Part shown: positions 34,901 through 44,420 of the stretch, in pieces
How the letters are laid out: the number at the start of each line of letters is the position of its first letter
How positions within the stretch are numbered: position 1 is the stretch's first letter
Assembly (NCBI GenBank): GCA_035771165.1
Contig: JAWNZC010000444.1
Coordinates: 2,347,323 to 2,411,322, forward strand
Direction of reading: 5' to 3'
Length of the DNA stretch: 64,000 bases
DNA from: Paragorgia papillata
Taxonomy: Eukaryota > Cnidaria > Anthozoa > Scleralcyonacea > Coralliidae
Program-made: the position numbers and the translations under genes
Notes under the pieces: model-generated
What the model was told of the DNA's origin: nothing
The model's input: the letters and a program-made list of their open reading frames with translations, nothing else
Database searches by the model: none

Positions 34901-36607
34901 GAGACAAAATTACAGCGAAATGTTTGAAATAACAAACTTCCGGCATAGGCAACTAATACTTCCGCCATGCGTACAATGATGCATTCACATAGAGTTTCTC
35001 GCTGAGCTGTTCGGTAAACAGCTTCGAAATGTTGTATAAATGTTGCTCGAGAGGCAAAAAATGTGTTAAGCAGATCAACAAAAAAGATTAAAAGGTACCT
35101 TTATGAAGTCAAAAGGTGGGTCAGTTGTTTATATTAGCGTTGCTGTCGTGAAAAAGGTTTTGATTACATGCAAAAATGAAACTGAAACACCTTCGGCAGT
35201 GAAACTAAATTACTTAGTTGGTTGTTTTTGAAAAAGAACATGCTTTTTACTACTCCAAATGCTTATCTAAATAAAAAAAGTCTCTTTACTGGTGATCTCC
35301 TACGAAATGTGTGTTGTAAGCTTGATTTTAACCGTGAGTTTCTTTGTTTGGCAACAAATTAATATCAACCCGCTAGTTTAGTCGGGTTTTTGAAGTAAAA
35401 AGACGTAATTTTTAGGTGAATTTTACTATTTAACATGCTAAATTGTGTATTTGTTAATGTATTTTTACACAATGTTGTTTTTTTATACATTGGTTTGAGG
35501 GTGTTGATGTTTTTCTGTATAAAAATCCGTCAATTTCAACTCTTTTCGGCAGTTTAAAAAAAACATGCCGCCATATGGTTTTTCCTTAGTAGCAGGATAT
35601 TTAACAGTTATACCATGAGCTCGAGTTGTATATGAGCTCATAGCCAACGAGGCGCTTCGCCGAGTTGGCTATTAGTTCGTATACAACGAGAGCGAATGGT
35701 ATAACTGTTTTATTATATAGCCAAGCGGCCCAAGCACTGTACAAGAGACAAAATTACAGCGAAATGTTTGAAATAACAAACTTCCGGCATAGGCAACTAA
35801 TACTTCCGCCATGCGTACAATGATGCATTCACATAGAGTTTCTCGCTGAGCTGTTCGGTAAACAGCTTCGAAATGTTGTATAAATGTTGCTCGAGAGGCA
35901 AAAAATGTGTTAAGCAGATCAACAAAAAAGATTAAAAGGTACCTTTATGAAGTCAAAAGGTGGGTCAGTTGTTTATATTAGCGTTGCTGTCGTGAAAAAG
36001 GTTTTGATTACATGCAAAAATGAAACTGAAACACCTTCGGCAGTGAAACTAAATTACTTAGTTGGTTGTTTTTGAAAAAGAACATGCTTTTTACTACTCC
36101 AAATGCTTATCTAAATAAAAAAGTCTCTTTACTGGTGATCTCCTACGAAATGTGTGTTGTAAGCTTGATTTTAACCGTGAGTTTCTTTGTTTGGCAACAA
36201 ATTAATATCAACCCGCTAGTTTAGTCGGGTTTTTGAAGTAAAAAGACGTAATTTTTAGGTGAATTTTACTATTTAACATGCTAAATTGTGTATTTGTTAA
36301 TGTATTTTTACACAATGTTGTTTTTTTATACATTGGTTTGAGGGTGTTGATGTTTTTCTGTATAAAAATCCGTCAATTTCAACTCTATTCGGCAGTTTAA
36401 AAAAACATGCCGCCATCTTGTTTTTCCTCTACTAGCAGGATATGAGCTGATAGCCTAGTAGTAGGGAACCAATCAGATTACGCAAAAGCTCATATCCGAT
36501 AGCATGCTATATAATAAGAGCTGATAGCCTGGTAGTAGGGAACCAATCAGATCGCGCAAAAGCTCATATCCGATAGCATGCTATATAATAATGACTAATA
36601 TATATAT

Positions 36608-36653
<46 letters not shown>

Positions 36654-39600
36654 AAACTTCAAATATACGACAAATGTTTTAATTGTAGACATGTTTCGGC
36701 AAAACTTATGCCATCTTCAGTTTTGCCGAAACATGTCTACAATTAAAAAATTTGTCGTATATTTGAAGTTTATCATAGCTTTGGTGTTTGTTAGAACATA
36801 TGGATATATATATATATATATATATATATTTGAGTGTATATGTATCGTACTGTAAGTGTATCTAAATACATAAACACAACAACCCCTCGCCCGCTTTTAA
36901 TACGTTAAATATACATAAATAACCCACCCCCCCCCCCCCGATTAAGGTGGCTCCACACAGTTTCTTGAAAAATGTAAAATACAAGTTTGAGAGTCCAAAA
37001 TACGTGATTAAACAATACGGAAATAGAATAAAACTAAATGTTATACATAGTTAAACAGTCTGACAATCAAAAACTGTTACCAAATAAATAGCAACAGTTG
37101 TTGCTATGGCAACAATGACGTTTCAAAATGGCTGCCAATTACCCTTCAAACTAGTTTAATTCGAAAAAAACTTTGGTGACCCCAATATTTTTTTTCATTA
37201 AAACTTTTCTTGAAGTATGAGTAATCAATAGGCCGATTTAAAAAAAATTCTGTAGAACGAAATTTTTAAAAAATTAAACATGATTTTTCTGGAAAAAAAA
37301 TTATTCGTACGACAGAATTTTTTAAAAATCGGCCTAGTGATTATTCATACTTCAAGAAAAGTTTTAATGAAAAAAAAATTGGGGGTCACCAAAGTTTTTT
37401 TCGAATTAAATTGATTTGAAGGGTAATTGGCAGCCATTTTGAAACGTCATTGTTGCCATAGCAACAACTGTTGCTATTTATTTGGTAACAGTTTTTGATT
37501 GTCAGACTGTTTAACTATGCATAACCGAATTGTTTATGCACGTGTTTTGAACTCTGAAACTTGTATTTTCCATTTTTCAAGAAACTGTATGGAGCCACCT
37601 TAAACTGTTTTTGTATACAAATATAAACCCCTGCCCTCCTGGCCTCCTTTACATCCTGTTTTATCACTTTTATGAATGTAGTTTTTCTATTATTGACCAA
37701 TTTCCAAAGCAATGTTTTATTCCAAAATAATAAAGCAGTGGCTGAGGAAAAACTTGTGTCACGATAATAATTACAGACAAAAACAAACAATATTACAGAC
37801 GCTTATATCAAGGTGCCTATTAAACTGTTTGAATACGAATCCAAATATAATGTTGAACCTCAAAGAAAAACATGAGAACAGAAAAAAAATGTAGGTAACA
37901 GCCTGAAAACTATATGTATATAAAGAGAGGAAAAACTAACCAGGGAAGAACTATAATGCAAAGTTTCACTCGAACCATGGAAAAAACGCCTGAGAAAATG
38001 TATATTATTTGACAAGATTTTTGCTGTTTTTACCGACTCTAATCAGCTAAAGAAAGCTGGTAAGTTAAATACGAATCACTGCTTACCGATAAATTTTCTT
38101 TTGGCTCTTCTCAGATGCTGCAAACACTGCCATACGATCTACGGCGTTTGGTTTTCGTGGTTTTGTCGTTCGGTTCTTTATAGTAAAAAGTAATAAATTC
38201 TTTTCAAAATGTGAAAAGCTGTTTAGTGTTTGTGTTGATGTTCCTTTCAATTCACTGTTCTCTCTCGAGCCAAGATATATCAGTGCATAAGTCTTTTGCT
38301 GGCTTTGAACAGGCACACGAAGAAACATCTTTTTGTTTTTTTCAGTCACTGATTTGGCGGCATCTTTTCCAATCTTTATAGCAATTTTTCATGCTTTTTC
38401 AATGGTTTCTAGCCCCACTGCAACATCTCTTCTTAGCTTTCCTTTTTCGGTCATTTGTAAACCAATTTTTCTGACAAAGATTTTGTTTCGCTTGAGCCGC
38501 GAAAGTTGGCGATTTGATGGATATATACATATATACATACATATAAACATCTCGCAGAATTTCTTTCCCACTCGCGTGTAATTTCGCGTGTAAGTGGATT
38601 CCACGCGTGTCGAGATTAGCACCCTCACCGGGCTCCGGGCCTTCGGCCCTCCGCCCGGGCTCGGGGATAAGTTTAAAATATGCGGTTTTCCGCATTGACG
38701 TTATTTGCAGCCTTTGAAAATATACAAAAGCCTAAAACAATACACCAAATTGAAAATAATTCAAGGGCTGAAAAGGACGTCAACGGCGGAAAATCGCATA
38801 TTTCATACTTATTAAAATGGTCTATAAGCTTACACTTTCTGTGTAAGCTTATACCGTATAAGCTTTACACGCTTCTAATACTCTTTTTATATATTCTACT
38901 TAAATGGCCACCTGTCTCAATTAGCTCTTATGGTTATTACAGGTGTCCTGCACTGTTTTGTATTTCTTAATTTTGTCGTTTATATGTATGTTTATAGTAA
39001 GTAAATAGTGCTAATAAACTTATTGTATTGTAGGTTATTCAAGAATATTCTCAATTACTGGGGAGAGTTTCTGTCCAGTCCAGGTTCTTGCTATGTTTTG
39101 GGTAAGAATCCTATTTGGGGTTGGTTTGGTAAGCATGCAATGGACGCAATGCCAAACTTTGATGAAGAGTTCGAGTGCGATCCAGAGGCAGAGTACCACG
39201 GTTATACATCATGGGACGATTTTTTTGTCAGAAAGTATCGCCCTGGAATTCGTCCAGTAGAATCTCCAAGAGATGATTACATTGTCGCGAATGCCTGTGA
39301 GTCGGCGCCGTTCAAGATATCCACAGGCGTAAAAAAGAGGGACTTCTTTTGGATAAAGAGCCAACAATACTCCTTGGATTTCATGCTGAACATGAGTGAT
39401 TTAGCCAAGCAATTTCATGGTGGAACCGTCTACCAAGCGTTTCTTAGCGCCACCAGTTATCATCGATGGCACAGCCCTGTGTCTGGTACCATTTACAAAA
39501 CAGAGCTTGTGGATGGTTCGTATTACTCGCAGACCCATAACATCCAGGACGACCCCGAATCACCCAACATGTCACAAGGATACCTGGGCCAGGTAGCTTC

Positions 39601-39895
39601 CCGAGGAATTGTTTACATTAAGGCTGACAATCCTGATATTGGCTTGATGTGTTTCGTATCAATCGGTATGTCAGAAGTGTCTTCCAACGAGATCACTGTT
39701 AAAAAGCATGATAAAGTGAAGAAAGGTGACCAGCTCGGTATGTTTCACTTTGGTGGTTCCACGCATTGTCTGATATTCCGACCTGAAGTGAAAATCGAGT
39801 TTGATACGCGACGTCAAAAACCAAGTCTGAATACAGATAATATTCCAGTTCGAGCTAAAATTGCGACCGTATTTCCAGCAAAGAAAAAGGAGTGA
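28462..39895 (+). CDS. Gene B: PsiD/phosphatidylserine decarboxylase-like enzyme, two exons
   Basis: Join of 28462-28958 and 39034-39895 gives 452 residues, the same length and junction as gene A. I count 9 differences in the first 166 residues and 21 in the rest, about 93 percent identity, with no stop or frameshift. All recognised motifs (GFPIN, NACES, YHRWH, GGST) are unchanged. Substitutions cluster just after the junction (around residues 173-240), where charge changes are frequent, and near the C terminus. The frame is open upstream to 28381, but the MSSRPYR start is preferred because it is the only one shared with gene A. Substrate is unknown, with the same alternatives as gene A. Confidence 0.9.
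29134..29293. mobile_element. Short MITE in gene B intron
   Basis: Inverted repeats ggttagaccggccagtccgg and ctggccggactgaccggtct occupy the two halves of a 160-base segment missing from copy 1. Confidence 0.55.
29400..30440 (+). pseudogene. CR1/Jockey-type LINE reverse transcriptase fragment
   Basis: Frames in succession give KIARVIPVHKKE, then VPQGAVLGP-like, FADDSNLLFS-like and SIKYFGIILDRHLNWKDHV. These are the RT and thumb blocks of APE-type LINEs, broken by many shifts and stops. Both ends are truncated and copy 1 lacks it. Confidence 0.7.
30441..31687. other. Rest of copy 2-specific intron insertion, no gene seen
   Basis: AT-rich sequence following the LINE fragment. No coding or TIR structure recognised. 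Confidence 0.35.
31688..32231. mobile_element. Long-TIR fold-back element, family member 1
   Basis: Arms of about 180 bases beginning agtgcctatgaaacgaaaat are inverted at 32050-32231. Between the arms sits a near-perfect hairpin at 31944-32000 (arms aaacactcgcacatggaccc). A second member is at 54121-54560. Confidence 0.7.
32232..33981. other. Intron sequence shared with copy 1, no gene seen
   Basis: 32470-32810 and 33290-33980 align with 6647-6976 and 7889-10580. These segments include the empty sites for the copy 1 insertions. Confidence 0.5.
33982..36440 (+). repeat. Three head-to-tail copies of an unclassified unit of 776-844 bp
   Basis: Units start at 33982, 34758 and 35602. Each begins with a palindromic head, aacagttataccat ... 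atggtataactgtt, with inner inverted gccaac / gttggc around a cgcttcg loop, and then about 720 bases of AT-rich body. Units 2 and 3 are almost identical; unit 1 lacks about 70 bases. In copy 1 the matching site near 10580 is empty, so the array occupies one insertion point. There is no coding capacity. Confidence 0.75.
36445..36590 (+). repeat. Two tandem copies of a 72-bp repeat closing the array
   Basis: The unit starts gagctgatagcct and ends atgctatataataa, repeated at 36445 and 36517 with few differences. It sits between the third large unit and the TA microsatellite at 36598-36650 and shares the gagct-atagc theme with the large unit's head. Confidence 0.7.
36688..36720 (-). ncRNA. Hammerhead-ribozyme-like core in a palindrome
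   Basis: The minus strand has CTGAAGA (36714-36720), stem II ggc/gcc, GAAA (36694-36697), then CATGTC. Stem III would be the self-complementary acatgt, a form proposed to work as a dimer. Palindrome arms span 36650-36775, with TA tracts on both sides. Confidence 0.4.
36946..37599. mobile_element. Long-TIR element flanked by TTAA
   Basis: Arms of about 270 bases begin ggtggctccacacagtttct and are inverted at the right. TTAA lies at both borders (36942-36945 and 37600-37603), the target of piggyBac-type elements. The arms are almost contiguous, so there is no room for a transposase. Confidence 0.75.
37604..39033. other. Distal part of gene B intron, no gene confirmed
   Basis: From 38718 it aligns with 11397 onward in copy 1. 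38086-38560 has a lysine-rich open frame on the minus strand that I do not recognise. A GC-rich palindromic patch lies at 38625-38665. Confidence 0.4.
39034..39895 (+). CDS. Gene B exon 2, pyruvoyl-dependent decarboxylase domain
   Basis: Same 862-base length and acceptor as gene A exon 2. The GGST self-cleavage motif and the YHRWH histidines are conserved. Differences from gene A include D-to-G and R-to-C in the GEFLSSP region and a block G-R, T-K, G-S, D-N near the C terminus. Confidence 0.9.
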
Positions 39896-40004
39896 GGATT
39901 TTTAAGAATACTGAACTGTGATTTCATATGTGAGTTTAGTGGAACAAATTGAATTTCATAGAGACGCTTGAGGGATTTGACACGCTGAATGAACCTCTAT
40001 TATC

Positions 40005-40190
40005 TTTTTATATGTAACCTTTTCATATGTATCTTTTTATATGTAACCTTTTCATATGTATCTTTTTATATGTAACCTTTTCATATGTATCTTTTTATAT
40101 GTAACCTTTTCATATGTATCTTTTTATATGTAACCTGTTTATATGTATCTTCAGTTACATGTAACCTTTTTATATGTATGTTTTTGTAAC
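40005..40190 (+). repeat. Minisatellite downstream of gene B, expanded
   Basis: The same tatatgtaacctttt / catatgtatcttttt unit as after gene A, here in about six to seven copies. Unit sequence is more uniform than in copy 1, which suggests recent expansion. Confidence 0.7.
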
Positions 40191-40708
40191 ACGAGCATGT
40201 TTAATAATTGAAAGCATGTTTTCAAAACGAAGCATTAAATCAAATATTTTAACGTTTGCATCACTTACCCTATATTACCTTGTTGTTTGGTGCGTGCGAC
40301 GCAAAAAGTGGATTTTTAATCAGGCGCATGCTCCCAATTATCACTTAGTTACTTTGTGACAGGTAGATGGAAAAATGCAGATATAATGGGTAAAAAAGCC
40401 TCTCCATTAACAATAATGTAAAATACGAAGTCTATAATGGGGTATTATATTAACAAGGATTTTATGTAAAACCTTGCAGTATTCATATTTTCCAGCAACC
40501 TCGTTCCCAGGTTCTTATCTCCGCTCCCCGACCTCGCTGCAAAAAGACCCTGCTTGCAGCTGGTCACGTGGCACGCAGAATTTGGGTGCTACGAAATGTC
40601 ACGAGGGAGGGGAGGTACTTGTAAACATGATTGTCGATAGAATAATCCGTTCAAGATTAATAATTTGCTTTCAAAAATCTTATCTGTATCTATCGCTGAT
40701 AGCGACGT

Positions 40709-41650
40709 CCATTGCGGTCCGGTCCTAATATTTTCCGTCACCAGTGACGATTGACTTCGATTTGTTATAATTTATCGAGTTTTTGACCAAATGTACCCCC
40801 CACTTGGGCAACCTGGATGATCCATTTTTACAACGAGACCTTAATAACGATATGCCATGAAATATTTAGCGAGACCGCTGACCTGAAAGTGCGTAAATGG
40901 CTAAATGTAGAATCATAGCATTTCGATGATAATTTCGCACGATCAATGGTCAAAAACATGGATCTTTCTACCAAAATATAAGCCAAACCAATGAAAATTT
41001 AGATTCTAACAACTCCTAAAGCAAGTATAAGCATTTGTCTGTCGTAATTATTTCGTAGATTAGCAATAATTTGGTAAAATTTGACGAGAACTATCTCGGC
41101 CAATCTGCCATTTATCGAACGAACATTCCAAAATTTTACCTAAATTTGGCAGTATTTTAATGGCAAACACGAGTAAATATCATGCAAAATAACCTGAAAT
41201 CTGAATATCTGACTTAAAAACGATCTTAATGATGTATTATGGTCTTATGTTGTGGTATAACTCTGTTTTAATTTGTAAGTTTCCAAAATAAGTGAAAACC
41301 ACGCGCTCACCCCCTGTGGCGCACCATGGTGGGTCATTGATTTTTCAATTTGAATTTGTGAAATGTTTTTTCCCATTTTATTAATACAAAGTTTTTTGGT
41401 AAAATAATTTATTGTCTAAATAGTTGCCATTTTGTTATAGATTATAATAACCGATTTTTACAATAATTAGCATAAATTAGCATAATTTGCAAAATGGGTT
41501 GTCCGACAAGACCCAACAACCTAAAATTTGAATACTATGATCAGATGAGCATATTGTGGTATTATTTTTGTGTTATTACATGTATGCCATGTTAATGTAC
41601 AAATTGCCAAGACACCTGCTGTGACTGGTTTTTGAACCGGAGAATAAGTT
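40709..41650. other. Copy 2-specific insertion of unknown class
   Basis: Copy 1 is continuous across this point (13340, gcgacgt then aaaagccgtg). The inserted 940 bases show no TIR, no long open frame and no tail that I can identify. Confidence 0.5.
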
Positions 41651-41941
41651 AAAATAAAAGCCGTGTGAATAAAATGAACTTGTGTCAGTTAAAGTATTTG
41701 TTCCCTAGGGTCCAACTAGTAAACGGACTCCACAAAATTTCATGACAATATACTGGAAAATATGAGTTACTGAGATTCCCCTTTTCAAGCACCTAGATTT
41801 CGAACAGCGATTCTCTCTTCCGTCTTCAATTGAATATTTGCGTTGACTTGTTTTATTGCATGGTGCACGCATGCTACCCTATTATGGCATTATTCTATAC
41901 ATAAACAATTATAATTATTTATTTAAATTATTATAATATAT

Positions 41942-42257
41942 TAAGCCATGGTCCCAGAGGTTCTACGCCGGTCGCCCCCCCCCCCCCCCCCCCCTCGAAT
42001 GCTGAAAGCGGCGAGAGAACCTCTGGTCGAAGACGCCACCAATCTCACTTTCATCGGTTGTAGTAATCTAAAACCCCCCTAACAGATTTCTTAGCCAATC
42101 AGAAAATTAATGGGGTCAAGATCTGACCCTAGCGACTTCATTGGCTCGGAGCGATCAAAGAAACGGCCAGTTCGACCAGAGGTTCTCTCGCCGCTTTCAG
42201 CATTCGGGGGGGGGGGGGGGGGGGAGCGGGCGGCGTAGAACCTCTGGGACCAGGGTA
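41942..42257. mobile_element. MITE of the TACCCTGGTCCCAGAGG family
   Basis: Two arms of about 80 bases (ggtcccagaggttctacgcc and its inverse), each containing a homopolymer run: C at about 41974-41994 and G at about 42207-42224. It matches the ends of the 1194-bp element at 21307-22500. The left terminus is damaged and no target duplication is readable. Confidence 0.75.
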
Positions 42258-42574
42258 GCTGGTCAATTGAATATTGGAAAGTTTTGTTGTTAATCAAACA
42301 GTAACTAATGCTGTGGTGGCACAATCAATCAATCAATATTTATTTCGCCACTTTATAAAAGTTAAATACAACATAATAATAAAAATAGAAAAAAGAAAAA
42401 AAGTGACGAGGCAGCCCAACTAGAAGCCATGGGCTTATGGAATGTTGGGCTTCCTCTGTTTGTTTAAAATTAACGTTAACTTAGAATATTCATGAGCGGT
42501 ACAAAATCAGAAAGAATAAATTATATATAAGTAGAATAATAAAACAAATAAAATCAAAGACGAGAAAAGAGATA

Positions 42575-44049
42575 TTATTTAAGTCTGGATTGGAATAAGT
42601 AAATAGTTGTAGCATTGCGAATGTCAGAGCTCAACGTATTGATAAATAAAGGACCTTGATGTCTAGCAGAGAATTGTCGAAGTTTTGTTCGGCAAACTGG
42701 AACATAAAGTAGATTTGAATTTCTAGTATTATAGCTATGTACGAGATTAGTCGGTGATACAAAATTATCAAAACTGTGAGGAAGTTTATTATTTAAGTAT
42801 GAATACATAAATTTTCCTAAACAAAAGAAATAAATATCTTCAAATTTTAGAATTAAATTATCTTTGAATAAAGGAGCAGTATGCGCATCAAAAGCCTCCT
42901 TATTTATTATTCTAATCACACGCTTTTGGAGCAATGCAATACGATTAAGATTATATGGATACGTTGAGCCCCAGAGAATAACACAATATTGATGGTATGG
43001 ATAAATAAGCGAAAAATATAAAGTTCGTAAAGCAGGCTTAGAAAGACAATAACTTGATTTGTAGATTATTCCAATTGACTTAGAGATTTTACGAGCAACA
43101 TGTGAGATGTGGGGTTTCCACGACATAATCTCATCTAAAATCACACCAAGGAATACTACCTCTTTGACTCCCTGTGGATCCTTTGATTATTTATCTCTAA
43201 AGTTAATTGATAATTTATAGTTAGCTTTGAACCAGTCAGCCAACTTGAGCAATTCAGTGTTAATTGTATTCATCAAACTGGATAAATCAGCATGAGAAAA
43301 AAATAAGTTGGTATCATCGGCAAACAGAACAAGATCAAGAATACTTGAGACATTACAAAGATAATTTATATATATATTAAGAAAAAGAGTGGGCCGAGGA
43401 TTGACCCTTGAGGTACACCACATTTAATATTTTGTAAAGAAGAATGAGTTCCATTATATTCTACATACTGTAACCTATTACAAAAATAGTTTTTTATCCA
43501 ATCAAGGACCAATCCTCGAATGCCGTAATGTTCAAGTTTATCAAACAAAATCTCATCGTTTACAGTATCAAACGCCTTAGAAAGATCGATGAAGATTCCT
43601 ACTGTGTATTTTTTCTGATCAATTGAAGAAGTTAATTTATCAAATAAGTGCAGTAGAGCTAAAGCGGTTGAATGGTTCTTTCTAAAGCCATATTGATTAT
43701 CAAACAAAATATTATGTTTGTTTAGGTAGTCAATTAGGCGCTTATATACTACCTTTTCAAGAATTTTAGAAAATATAGGAAGAACAGATACAGGTCTATA
43801 ATTCGGGAATAAGTTGTCAACACCAGATTTAAATAATGGTATTACCCGAGCAGTTCTCATCTGGTCCGGAACAATACCCGTCTGGATGGACAAATTCACG
43901 ATATGAGTCAAAGGTTCCGAAATGAAATCAAAAGAATCCTTCACAGCCTTGCACATCGGAATTTTTTCCCAACCAGCGGCTGTCCCTGTACGAAAAGATT
44001 TTGTTATATCGATCAACTCAGTATCCGAAACAGCTGGCTCCAGAAACAA
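42575..44049 (-). pseudogene. LINE reverse transcriptase, frameshifted
   Basis: Minus-strand frames 43366-44049, 43187-43423 and 42575-43144 successively give ARVIPLFKSG, GFRKNHSTALAL, VGIFIDLSKAFDTV, GVPQGSILGPL, LFADDTNLFF and the thumb region with SKPALRTLYFSLIYPY. The blocks are in the order expected for APE-type LINEs. At least two frameshifts separate them. Confidence 0.8.
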
Positions 44050-44420
44050 CGAATTAATAAAGTTTCCTACAAGAAAGGAATTGTGAGAATTTGATGAGGC
44101 AGGTATTTTTTTAGCTAAATTTGGACCAATGTTAGTAAAATAATTTCAAAATCGATTAGAAATTTCAACAGGATTGGATATATCTTGATTGTCAATATTG
44201 AAACTATAGAAGTTAGTTTGCGAGTTTTTCTTTTTCTATTTAAAACCTCATTCAATATTGACCCAAGTGCATGCTTTTCATATTTTACTTCGCGCATTCC
44301 AGTCTCTATTCATAGTGAAGGCGTTTGGCTATAGCTATACGCAACAGGTGATTGAGTTTATTTTTATATTTTTTATAACAACTCTCATTTTGTAAATTAG
44401 GAACACGAAGGAATTATAAT

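Larger units (their letters stand above)
28959..39033 (+). other. Gene B intron, 10075 bp, filled with insertions
   Basis: Runs from gttggc to ttgtattgtag. It contains a short MITE at 29134-29293, a plus-strand LINE fragment at about 29400-30440, a long-TIR fold-back at 31688-32231, a threefold tandem array at 33982-36440, a hammerhead-like palindrome near 36660-36775 and a TTAA-flanked element at 36946-37599. Blocks at 32470-32810, 33290-33980 and 38718-39033 align with the gene A intron. Confidence 0.8.

Noticed and set aside
33982..36440. CRISPR-like or coding repeat array
   Set aside because: Units are 776-844 bases with no short repeat-spacer pattern and no open frame. The host is eukaryotic.
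38083..38695. Minus-strand lysine-rich frame as a gene
   Set aside because: Has an internal stop, no recognised family, and lies in a repeat-rich intron. It could be an element-encoded fragment, but I cannot support it.
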